Shown piece after piece: positions 41,969-49,384 of a stretch of 49,384 nucleotides of DNA. This DNA comes from Bacteroidetes bacterium GWF2_35_48 (lineage in GTDB: Bacteria > Bacteroidota > Bacteroidia > Bacteroidales > GWF2-35-48): NCBI GenBank assembly GCA_001769125.1, contig MEOG01000024.1:29530-78913 (forward strand), in the 5' to 3' direction. Each line of letters starts with the position of its first letter. Position 1 is the first letter of the stretch. The notes under the pieces were generated by a model. The model was not told the origin of the DNA and made no database searches. It saw only the letters and a list, made by a program, of their open reading frames with translations. A program made the position numbers and the translations under genes.

Positions 41969-43765
41969 GTGTATAATGTTCATTTTATCTTCCCTCCTTT
42001 AGCAGAACATTCTGTACACGGTCCTTTTTTAGCGCCTTTTTTATTAAGCAGCTTATTGCCCGAAAATAAATGGAATGTACAAACGAATGATATAAACATT
42101 CAGCTTGTACATTTTTTATTGGAAAAAAAAACTTTGACAGAACTCTCCCTCTCCTGTTCTCAGGAAAATGAAAAATCAAAATACCTTTCCCATATTTCAG
42201 AATATACAGATGAAGAAATTCAGCAATTCAGCACTGAAGTAAAAATCCGTATTCTGAAAATAATCCGTAAGCTTTTTTTTCAAGTACCCGAAACGATAAA
42301 AGAGTGTTTTTCAGAACAACGGAATTATCCTTTGGTAATAGAGCTTTTTCTGAAAAACTTAATCGTGAAAAACAAACGCAATCAGGTTGATATTATAGCA
42401 TTCAGCGTTCCATTTGCGGAACAAATTCCGGAAACTCTTTATCTATCACGATTAATTAAAAAAGAAAAACCGCATGTTAAAATAATTATTGGAGGAAGCC
42501 AGATAAATTTACTTGGATCGGAAGCCCTTAATTTATTTTTGCAATGCAATTTGTTTGACTGTGTTTGCAAAGGGGATTTTACTTCGGAAATTGAACCCCT
42601 GCTTGAAAAAATAGTTCAAAAATCAGATATTAAGTACACGATGTATGAAGCAGCACCTGTTTCAACTCAGGTAATAGAAAATATTCCCGCTTGCAAATAC
42701 AAGGAGCTTTCCGGGTATTATGCGCCTGTTACTTTTTCTGTACTGGTTTCAAAAGGATGTTACTGGGGAAAATGTGTTTTTTGTGATTATAAAAAACTAT
42801 CTTTTCTTAAAGAGAAACAGTACTGTGTAAGGCCTGTCGATAAAGTTATTGAAGAAATAAAACAATTGCAGAAACAAAATAAAAATGTACGTATTTTTTT
42901 AACTTCAGATGCAGTGCCGATTCCCTGGATTGATAAGCTTTGTGATGCCTGCATTCATAATAAAATCAAACTTAATGCGAAACTTTTTCTTTTACATTCT
43001 GAATTACTTACCCCAAATATTTTCAGAAAAATGGCTGAAGCAGGAATCGTTTCTGTTACTTTCGGTACAGAAAATACAGATGAAGCTATTTTGTTTTTAC
43101 TAAAGAAAAATTTCACATTCGATACAATCTGTAATAATATAAAAGCCGCTGCAGAAGCAGGAATTGAAGTTATTGTAAATATTATTCCTGATGTTCCCGG
43201 TATTACAAAAAAAAGCGCTCAAAAAACATTACAGCAATTAAAAGAAATATCGCGGTTCATCGCTTCATTGAACGTACAATCCTTTTCTCTGACAAGCGAT
43301 ACCGAAATAGCACTATCGCCTGAAAATTTCAATATAAAGACAAATCACACTCATATTTACTCTTCACACGGCTACCATTCTTTAGATTTTGAACATACAT
43401 TAATTACAAAAAAAGAGCAATCAGAAATTTTAAAAGATTTCGCTGGACTCGCTAATGAAATAAAAGCAAAAAAACAAATTCATAAAATAATGTTTAAAGG
43501 GATAGGAGAACGAGAAACTATTGCTTTGCATCCCTTTCTGTTAAATATAGACGAAGGTATTATTTCAGTATATTCCTATGCGCATACTAATCATTATGAA
43601 ATAAATGAAAATGAATATCTGTTTCTAAATAAAATTCAAAAACAATGTCGTATTACATATTTTGAATTTGAAACCCTTTATAAAAAGTCGGAACTAAAAA
43701 ACACGACAATGCTTGGTTTTATAATAAAATTGGTAAGCTTTGGAATAATAAAAAAAATTGAATAA
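41969..43765 (+). CDS. B12-binding-type radical SAM protein
   Basis: The 598-residue protein (GTG start) has an N-terminal Rossmann-like region of the cobalamin-binding type (residues 1-200; DIIAFSVPFAEQIPETLYLSRLIKKEKPHVKIIIGGSQINLLG). A radical SAM core follows with the cluster cysteines at 264, 269 and 272 (SKGCYWGKCVFC), then GIVSVTFGTENTDE and IPDVPGITKKSAQKTL. The cobalamin-ligand His (DxHxxG) is not visible, so cofactor use is unsure. The C-terminal portion (about 470-598) is unassigned. Family members modify tRNA, lipids or peptides; the substrate cannot be told here. It follows the receiver gene by 9 bp. Confidence 0.85.
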   Translation: MYNVHFIFPPLAEHSVHGPFLAPFLLSSLLPENKWNVQTNDINIQLVHFLLEKKTLTELSLSCSQENEKSKYLSHISEYTDEEIQQFSTEVKIRILKIIRKLFFQVPETIKECFSEQRNYPLVIELFLKNLIVKNKRNQVDIIAFSVPFAEQIPETLYLSRLIKKEKPHVKIIIGGSQINLLGSEALNLFLQCNLFDCVCKGDFTSEIEPLLEKIVQKSDIKYTMYEAAPVSTQVIENIPACKYKELSGYYAPVTFSVLVSKGCYWGKCVFCDYKKLSFLKEKQYCVRPVDKVIEEIKQLQKQNKNVRIFLTSDAVPIPWIDKLCDACIHNKIKLNAKLFLLHSELLTPNIFRKMAEAGIVSVTFGTENTDEAILFLLKKNFTFDTICNNIKAAAEAGIEVIVNIIPDVPGITKKSAQKTLQQLKEISRFIASLNVQSFSLTSDTEIALSPENFNIKTNHTHIYSSHGYHSLDFEHTLITKKEQSEILKDFAGLANEIKAKKQIHKIMFKGIGERETIALHPFLLNIDEGIISVYSYAHTNHYEINENEYLFLNKIQKQCRITYFEFETLYKKSELKNTTMLGFIIKLVSFGIIKKIE

Positions 43766-43885
43766 TTATCCCAAAACGATACTTTATGGCTCTATTACCA
43801 GCAATAAATTTTTCAATTATAATCTGGTTTGTTATATTGCGGGGAAATTCAAACCATTTAGGATTTGAATAATTTATGTAGCAAA

Positions 43886-45544
43886 ATGTATTCATCAAAT
43901 TCATCGAATTTAATTTTTTTTCTTTTACTGGCATTTTTGCCCATACTCCTCTCCTGCTCTCACGAAGACCCTGCAGAAGGCAAAGCCATTTTCCGCTACA
44001 ACGAATCAAAAGGAATTCCCACGCTTGACCCTGCATTTGCAAAAAGTCAGGTTACAATATGGCCGATTAATCAACTCTACAACGGGCTACTGCAAATGGA
44101 TGACCATTTGAATGTGATTGCCTGCATTGCAAAAAAGTGGACTATTTCAGAGGATGGCAAAACATACAAATTTATTCTTCGTAGTGATGTTTTTTTTCAC
44201 GATCACAAATTGTTCCCTGATGGAAAAGGAAGAAAAGTAGTGGCGAAAGATTTTGTATTCAGCCTTTCCCGCATCACAGACCCTGCCGTCGCTTCTCCCG
44301 GAGCATGGATTTTTTCTGCGCTCGATAAAAACGAACAGAATAATTCATCAGGAATGAAAGCTGTTTCGGATACCGTGCTGGAAATTTATCTGAAAAAACC
44401 TTTTCCTGCATTTGCCGGAATTCTAACTATGCAGTATTGTTCTGTCGTTCCTGAAGAAATTGTAAAACACTATGGAAACGATTTTAGGAGTAACCCCGTG
44501 GGAACCGGTCCTTTTTATCTTAAAATGTGGGTAGAGGGAGAAAAATTAGTCATGCGAAAAAATCCTCATTATTTTGAAAAAGACAGTTCGGGCAATACGC
44601 TTCCTTATCTTGATGCGGTCGCAATAACATTTATCAATGATAAACAATCTGAATTTCTTGAATTCATAAAAGGAAATCTGGATTTTATCTCTGGCGTCAA
44701 TGCAAGTAACAGAGACGAACTCATCACACGCAAGGGAAAATTAAAAGAAAAATATTTCGATAAATTTATTTTACAGACAACTCCATTTCTTAATACGGAA
44801 TATCTTGCATTTCTTCTTGACACAAGCTTTACTCTTGTAAAAAATTCTCCATGGAAACATAAAAAAGTGCGTAAGGCAATCAATTATGGTTTTGACAGAA
44901 AAAAAATGATGACTTATCTGCGCAACAACCTTGGCACACCTGCTGAAGCTGGTTTTATCCCAAAAGGGATGCCCGCATTTTCGGAAAATTTCAAAGCTTA
45001 TAATTACAATCCCGAATTAGCGGCAAAACTATTATCAGAAGCGGGCTATCCTTCTGGAAAAGGACTTCCGGAAATTCTTCTTACAACCACAAGCGATTAT
45101 TTAGATTTATGTGAATACATTCAGCACGAATTAGCGCAAATCGGAATTAAAATTAAAATAGATGTTAATACCGGTGCTACTTTCAGGGATATGATTGCAG
45201 AAAGCAAACTTGGCTTTTTCAGAGGCTCCTGGATTGCCGATTATCCGGATGCCGAAAATTATCTTGCATTATTTTACAGTCCGAATTTTTGTCCGAAAGG
45301 TCCTAATTACACACATTACTGCAATCCTGTTTTCGACAAACTTTACGAAGAAGCTATGTTGGAAACAAATGATTCTTTGCGTTTTGAATTGTACAAAAAA
45401 ATGGATCAGTTTATTACAGAGGAAGCAGTGGTAGTCCCTCTCTATTACGATATGGCTGTAAGATTTTTTACAAAACGACTTGATAATTTTAAAGGCAATC
45501 CTTTGAATTTATTAAATATTAAAACTGTAAAAATGAAAGATTAA
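43886..45544 (+). CDS. Peptide/nickel-type ABC transporter solute-binding lipoprotein
   Basis: From ATG 43886 the product is 552 residues; a TTG at 43865 is less likely. The signal ends in a lipobox LLSC (Cys24). The mature domain is SBP_bac_5: FRYNESKGIPTLDPAFAKSQ, GLLQMDDHLNVIACIAKKWTISEDGKTYKFILRSDVFFHD, VGTGPFYLKMWVEGEKLVMRKNPHYFEKD, RKAINYGFDRKKMM and the closing RGSWIADYPDAENYLALFYSPNF. This group binds oligopeptides, nickel or similar ligands. No permease or ATPase gene is adjacent, so it may partner with a distant transporter or act as a chaperone or ligand reporter. Confidence 0.9.
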   Translation: MYSSNSSNLIFFLLLAFLPILLSCSHEDPAEGKAIFRYNESKGIPTLDPAFAKSQVTIWPINQLYNGLLQMDDHLNVIACIAKKWTISEDGKTYKFILRSDVFFHDHKLFPDGKGRKVVAKDFVFSLSRITDPAVASPGAWIFSALDKNEQNNSSGMKAVSDTVLEIYLKKPFPAFAGILTMQYCSVVPEEIVKHYGNDFRSNPVGTGPFYLKMWVEGEKLVMRKNPHYFEKDSSGNTLPYLDAVAITFINDKQSEFLEFIKGNLDFISGVNASNRDELITRKGKLKEKYFDKFILQTTPFLNTEYLAFLLDTSFTLVKNSPWKHKKVRKAINYGFDRKKMMTYLRNNLGTPAEAGFIPKGMPAFSENFKAYNYNPELAAKLLSEAGYPSGKGLPEILLTTTSDYLDLCEYIQHELAQIGIKIKIDVNTGATFRDMIAESKLGFFRGSWIADYPDAENYLALFYSPNFCPKGPNYTHYCNPVFDKLYEEAMLETNDSLRFELYKKMDQFITEEAVVVPLYYDMAVRFFTKRLDNFKGNPLNLLNIKTVKMKD

Positions 45545-45554
45545 CTCACAATGT

Positions 45555-46952
45555 ATGCCTGATAATCCTTCTCTATCAAACAAATCAGAAAAAAATCTTT
45601 TGCTTACGATTACGATGCTTGGGTCGTTCTTCACTCCCTTTATGGGGGCATCTGTTAATGTAGCATTACCGATTATAAGCAAAGAATTCACCATGGACGC
45701 TGTAAGCATGAGCTGGATTACAACAGGTTTTATTTTGTCTGCCGCAGTTTTTCTTGTTCCTTTTGGTAAAATTGCTGACATTTTCGGAAGAAAAAAAATA
45801 TTTATTTTAGGAATTACTATCTTCACAATTGCTTCTTTTTTCTGCGCTATAGCCATTAACGGAGAAATGCTGATTGCATCCAGATTGTTACAGGGAGCTG
45901 GAAGCGCCATGGTTTTTGGAACAAGTATGGCTATTGTAATTTCTGCATTTCAACCAAATGAGCGGGGTAAAATTATAGGGATGAATGTTTCAGCAGTATA
46001 TCTAGGACTCACAATCGCACCGGTTTTGGGAGGAATGCTCACTGAAACTTTGGGCTGGAGAAGTCTTTTCTATCTAATTATTCCCTTTGGAATTTTTGTA
46101 GTGTATTCCCTTACATTTATTATTAAGTCAGAATGGGCAGAAGCAGCAGATGAAACATTCGATTTTATTGGCTCGTTCTTTTACATGATTTCAATTTCTT
46201 CTCTCATGTATGGCTTCTCGCACTTGCCCGGTACTTTTACATCTATTCTCACTATTGCAGGAATTGCAGGACTCATCTCGTTTATCATTTACGAACAAAA
46301 AATAAAATTTCCGGTTCTTAATATTTCACTTTTCAGGAAAAATAGGGTTTTCGCATTTTCCAATCTTGCTGCATTTATAAACTACGCTGCAACATTTGCC
46401 GTTGCTTTTGTAATGAGCCTCTATCTACAATATGCAAAAGGAATGAGTCCAAAAGAAGCAGGTGCTGTACTGGTTGCTCAACCAATTGTTATGACACTAA
46501 CAACTCTTATTTCGGGAAGACTTTCAGACAGATACAACCCCGGAATACTCGCATCAATAGGAATGACTATTATAATAGCAGGACTAATTCCGCTTATTTT
46601 TTTGAACACAGAAACAAGTTTAATTTATATTATTATTAGTCTTGTAATTCTTGGCTTGGGATTTGGTCTGTTTTCTTCCCCAAACACAAATGCGGTAATG
46701 AGTTCTGTTGAAAAAAAATATCTGGGTATTGCATCTGCAACTTTAGGCACCATGCGGCTAACCGGACAAATGTTCAGTATGGGAATAGCAACCCTTGCTG
46801 TTCATGCTTTTATCGGAAAAGAAATTATTTCAAAAAGCAATATTCACAATTTCCTGAACAGCCTGCAAATAATTTTTATCACTTTCACGATTCTGTGCAT
46901 CGTAGGAGTCTTTGCCTCATTAGCCCGGGGTAAACAAAAAATAAACTATTGA
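45555..46952 (+). CDS. MFS drug/efflux transporter, DHA2 (EmrB-like) family
   Basis: The 465-residue protein has about 14 hydrophobic segments. It has MFS motif signatures: SWITTGFILSAAVFLVPFGKIADIFGRKKIFILG (motif A, about residues 52-87), RLLQGAGSAMVFGTSMAIV (motif B, with Arg-Gln-Gly), and GMNVSAVYLGLTIAPVLGGMLTETLGWRSLFYL (motif C). These mark the DHA2 proton antiporters that export drugs. It starts 10 bp after the solute-binding protein gene and 10 bp before the next, so the three may be co-transcribed. Substrate unknown. Confidence 0.9.
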   Translation: MPDNPSLSNKSEKNLLLTITMLGSFFTPFMGASVNVALPIISKEFTMDAVSMSWITTGFILSAAVFLVPFGKIADIFGRKKIFILGITIFTIASFFCAIAINGEMLIASRLLQGAGSAMVFGTSMAIVISAFQPNERGKIIGMNVSAVYLGLTIAPVLGGMLTETLGWRSLFYLIIPFGIFVVYSLTFIIKSEWAEAADETFDFIGSFFYMISISSLMYGFSHLPGTFTSILTIAGIAGLISFIIYEQKIKFPVLNISLFRKNRVFAFSNLAAFINYAATFAVAFVMSLYLQYAKGMSPKEAGAVLVAQPIVMTLTTLISGRLSDRYNPGILASIGMTIIIAGLIPLIFLNTETSLIYIIISLVILGLGFGLFSSPNTNAVMSSVEKKYLGIASATLGTMRLTGQMFSMGIATLAVHAFIGKEIISKSNIHNFLNSLQIIFITFTILCIVGVFASLARGKQKINY

Positions 46953-46962
46953 ACCTGAAAAT

Positions 46963-47745
46963 ATGAAAAGCATTTTATTCCTCATTATTATTACAATTAA
47001 CATCACTTCATCTGCTCAATTTATTAAACACATTGCAGTATTTCATAGTGGAACCATTGCGTATAGTGGAATTTTCGGAACTTCTGATACTGCTGTTTAC
47101 AATTACAGTACTTATTATCAGGAATGGCTTCCCCTTTCCAATAGTGGCTTTCCGAGAAATGACGGTCAGGTAAAGCTTGGCGCAATAGCGATATACAATG
47201 ATGGGACAAGCACTACAGAAGGACTTTTTGTTGTATCCGACACTGCTGTTTTTCGTTACAGTTGGTATTTGGCTCAATGGCTGCCTTTGTCTACTCAAGG
47301 ACTGATACGAATAAATGATACCGTACAAATCGGGGATATTTATGTTTATCAGAACGGAAGCCTTACCTCCAGCGGGTTATTTACGGTTTCTGATACTGCT
47401 GTTTTTCAATATTCCTGGTATTATCAGCAATGGAATCCTCTTTCTAATAATGGACTGAATGCGAATTCAGAAACTATTCCCATTGAAAACTTTTATGAGA
47501 TACAACAAAAAGGGACAAATTATCTGGAAATAAAATTACCACCAAATCACGAAGATGCGCTTAAAATAGCAATTTACGATTTAAAAGGAAGTATCATTAC
47601 CAAAACCTGCTTGTCTGATTTTTCTTCCGGCAAATGCACTCTCAATATGTCTTCTTACCTGCATGCGAACGGGTATTATCTTTTTGAAATTTCAGGAACT
47701 AATTTCAAACAGGCAAAAAAGATTTTCAGGTTTTCGTGTGAATAA
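46963..47745 (+). CDS. Secreted repeat protein with T9SS-like sorting tail
   Basis: The 260-residue protein has a signal peptide (MKSILFLIIITINITSSAQ). Three repeats of about 50 residues follow: IAVFHSGTIAYSGIFGTSDTAVYNYSTYYQEWLPLSNSGF, AIYNDGTSTTEGLFVVSDTAVFRYSWYLAQWLPLSTQGL and VYQNGSLTSSGLFTVSDTAVFQYSWYYQQWNPLSNNGL. Each has a DTAVFxYSxYxxxWxPLS core. The last 85 residues (ALKIAIYDLKGSIITKTCLSD ... YYLFEISGTNFKQAKKIFRFS) resemble the T9SS type A sorting domain. It is likely exported to the surface. I do not recognise the repeat family. Confidence 0.75.
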   Translation: MKSILFLIIITINITSSAQFIKHIAVFHSGTIAYSGIFGTSDTAVYNYSTYYQEWLPLSNSGFPRNDGQVKLGAIAIYNDGTSTTEGLFVVSDTAVFRYSWYLAQWLPLSTQGLIRINDTVQIGDIYVYQNGSLTSSGLFTVSDTAVFQYSWYYQQWNPLSNNGLNANSETIPIENFYEIQQKGTNYLEIKLPPNHEDALKIAIYDLKGSIITKTCLSDFSSGKCTLNMSSYLHANGYYLFEISGTNFKQAKKIFRFSCE

Positions 47746-48130
47746 GAAAAATTATGAATATTGAAAATTGATTATCCGTATTAATACATGAAGTTATTTT
47801 TGGGGATATTTAGGGGATTTAGGGGCAATCCTGTGAGGTATGCGGGATAGCAAGTGGGCAGATTCCTCACAGGTTTGCGGTAGAAAAGATTTGTTGTAAA
47901 TTATGGATTTAGGATTTAGGGGCAATCCTGTGAGGTATGCGGGATAGCAAGTGGGCAGATTCCTCACAGGTTTGCGGTAGAAAAGATTTGTTGTAAATTA
48001 AGAATTAAGAATTAAGAATTCGGATTGCCTCTGATTAATCAGGTAAAAGAAGGCGTGTCAAACAAACAATTTTAACTTAGAAATAAAAATTCGTGTAAAT
48101 TCGTGTCAAAAAAAATCTGCGTAAAAAGAA
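47746..48130. other. Gene-free stretch with an 89-bp perfect tandem duplication
   Basis: 47815-47903 and 47912-48000 are identical, 89 bp each, 8 bp apart. Each copy contains a family B hairpin: CCTGTGAGG pairs with CCTCACAGG across about 29 bases of AT/GC-mixed sequence. Partial copies occur at 14565-14580 and 17760-17787 (inverted). After 48000 come AAGAATT repeats and AT-rich DNA with no gene. Confidence 0.8.
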
Positions 48131-48559
48131 TCAAGAAATTTTAATATTCCAATTGTAGATTATCTCTTTTTTCTGTTCGATTGGCTTTGGATTATTCTGT
48201 TTTTCAACAGTTTTCACATTGTAAACTATTTGAGTTTCGATTACCGGAAGCTTGAAAAGAACACGCGCTTTTCTGCTGACTTTAACACGCATTCCTTTAT
48301 TTTTCACCTTTGCGAATTTCATCAGTTTTATAAGACGAATGGCTTCTTCATCGCAGCCAAAGCCAATTCCTTTTAATACTTTAATATTAAAAACAGCACC
48401 CATATCATTTACTTCGTAAACCAAATGAACAATTCCCTCAATTTTATTTTTCAAAGCCTCTTCGGGATACACAAGGTTTTCAGCTATCAGCTTACGGAAG
48501 CCCTCATTGCCTTCATCATAGTTCGGAACTTTGATAAATTTCTTTTTTTTAGTATTCAT
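48131..48559 (-). CDS. TonB C-terminal domain protein without membrane anchor
   Basis: From ATG 48559 the product is 142 residues (an upstream ATG at 48586 is in frame but adds a hydrophobic PDFLYLCF stretch of little value). Residues about 15-105 are a TonB C-terminal fold: FRKLIAENLVYPEEALKNKIEGIVHLVYEVNDMGAVFNIKVLKGIGFGCDEEAIRLIKLMKFAKVKNKGMRVKVSRKARVLFKL. The typical TonB has a membrane anchor and proline-rich linker; neither is visible, which is unusual. It may act in the periplasm after another route or be a truncated relative. CAAAGGTA (48564-48571) fits a minus-strand -7 box just upstream. Confidence 0.7.
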   Translation of the reverse strand: MNTKKKKFIKVPNYDEGNEGFRKLIAENLVYPEEALKNKIEGIVHLVYEVNDMGAVFNIKVLKGIGFGCDEEAIRLIKLMKFAKVKNKGMRVKVSRKARVLFKLPVIETQIVYNVKTVEKQNNPKPIEQKKEIIYNWNIKIS

Positions 48560-48639
48560 AAAACAAAGGTACAAAAAATCCGGCAAAATTTATCTTGGGA
48601 AATTACAATAAAGAGCTTAAGTTTGTAAAAAAAAATTGC

Positions 48640-49302
48640 ATGAAAAGATTGATAGCCCCTTCCCTGCTCTCTGCCGATTTCGGAAATCTTAACAGAGATA
48701 TTGAAATGATTAATAAAAGTCAGGCGCACTGGTTTCATCTTGATATTATGGATGGCGTTTTTGTGCCCAATATTTCTTTTGGCTTTCCGGTTATCAAATA
48801 CATAAAAAAAGCAGCTAAAAAGCCACTAGACGTGCATCTGATGATTATTGAGCCAGACAAATACATTGAAAAATTTCACGCTGCCGGAGCTGATATCCTT
48901 ACTGTGCATTTCGAAGCCTGCACGCATTTGCACAGAACCATTCAAGCCATTAAATCATTAAAAATAAAAGCCGGAGTATCCCTGAATCCACACACACCTG
49001 TTCATGTTCTCGAAAATATTATTGCAGACCTTGACCTTGTTTTAATCATGTCGGTAAATCCGGGGTTCGGAGGGCAAAAATTTATTGAACATAGTTTTAA
49101 AAAAATAATGCAGCTTAAGAAAATGATAAACACAAGCAACTCAAAGGCTCTGATTGAGGTAGACGGTGGCGTGGATAACAGCAATGCAAAAAAGCTTATC
49201 AGTGCGGGAGCAGATGTTTTAGTTGCAGGAAATTATATTTTCGGCTCAAAAAATCCAGAAAAAACCATATCAGATTTGAATAATATAATAAATCCGTCTT
49301 AG
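48640..49302 (+). CDS. rpe: Ribulose-phosphate 3-epimerase
   Basis: From ATG 48640 the product is 220 residues, the usual size; an in-frame upstream start at 48595 would add 15 residues. The TIM barrel has all the family motifs: IAPSLLSADFGNL, HLDIMDGVFVPNISFG (metal-binding His and Asp), DVHLMI, TVHFEAC, LVLIMSVNPGFGGQKF and the phosphate-binding EVDGGVDNSNA with AGADVLVAGNYIFG. It interconverts ribulose-5-phosphate and xylulose-5-phosphate in the pentose-phosphate pathway. Nothing unusual. Confidence 0.96.
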   Translation: MKRLIAPSLLSADFGNLNRDIEMINKSQAHWFHLDIMDGVFVPNISFGFPVIKYIKKAAKKPLDVHLMIIEPDKYIEKFHAAGADILTVHFEACTHLHRTIQAIKSLKIKAGVSLNPHTPVHVLENIIADLDLVLIMSVNPGFGGQKFIEHSFKKIMQLKKMINTSNSKALIEVDGGVDNSNAKKLISAGADVLVAGNYIFGSKNPEKTISDLNNIINPS

Positions 49303-49384
49303 TTAGTGTCTGTCCATAAACTATCTTTTGTTGATAAAAAGGGACATTCAGAGTATTCTTCTAAAAAGTAATATTTTATCTTCG
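49303..49384. other. Window-end sequence
   Basis: These 82 bp after rpe contain the string TTAGTGTCTGTCCATAAACT (49304-49323 approximately). It superficially resembles a terminal inverted repeat of an insertion sequence, but the other end and any transposase lie outside the window, so it is left unassigned. Confidence 0.2.

Noticed and set aside
49304-49323. Possible insertion-sequence end
   Set aside because: The string looks like a terminal repeat, but no transposase or opposite end is inside the window, so no mobile element can be claimed.

Overview
The window is AT-rich DNA from a member of the Bacteroidota. The evidence is a gliding-motility ABC transporter pair (gldF-gldG), secreted proteins with C-terminal tails resembling type IX secretion (T9SS) sorting domains, a GldM-type C-terminal domain, a bacterial geranylgeranylglyceryl-phosphate synthase, an OstA-like outer-membrane assembly protein, and promoters of the Bacteroidota form (TAnnTTTG at -7). 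Codon use, lipoprotein signals and single-gene housekeeping loci are typical of an environmental, non-host-specialised species. No tRNA, rRNA or complete insertion sequence was found.

Layout. 1-748 is the end of a CRISPR array (12 repeats of 36 bp, spacers of 29-30 bp) with no cas gene inside the window. 883-12035 holds panE, a lipoprotein, an AlbA_2-domain protein, a J-domain coiled-coil protein, a zinc-ribbon membrane protein, gldFG, an XRE/pentapeptide-repeat regulator and an Rpn/PD-(D/E)XK protein whose tail is a 21-bp tandem repeat. 12255-14463 is purC plus a LETM1/TerB-like protein. 14712-17671 carries a large secreted protein and a PIN toxin-antitoxin pair bounded by 31-bp direct repeats. 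17793-30971 is mostly housekeeping: a rhomboid/radical-SAM fusion, fhs, a lipid-linked operon (GGGP synthase, a YbhN-type membrane protein and a macro-domain protein), dgkA, acpH, a GH3 enzyme, MoxR and an OstA-like protein.

The most unusual part is the minus-strand block 30994-41223. In transcription order it encodes a secreted TPR / transmembrane / PAS / SpoIIE-phosphatase sensor, an unknown protein carrying an RN-x3-H HEPN-like motif, a DUF433-DUF5615 toxin-antitoxin pair, the wreck of a second PIN toxin-antitoxin pair, a STAND NTPase with a transmembrane segment and an FGE-like C-terminal domain, a second STAND gene broken by an internal deletion whose remaining tail is a transmembrane, coiled-coil and GldM C-terminal module, and a cytoplasmic TPR-SpoIIE phosphatase. 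The last three lie 6 bp and 1 bp apart and look like one operon. This is the best candidate in the window for an undescribed signalling or conflict system.

41588-49302 returns to a receiver-domain protein, a B12-binding radical SAM protein, a dipeptide-type solute-binding lipoprotein, an MFS exporter, a repeat-containing secreted protein, an anchorless TonB C-terminal domain and rpe. Several intergenic regions carry hairpin-forming repeats that recur across the window and look like REP/MITE-type elements.
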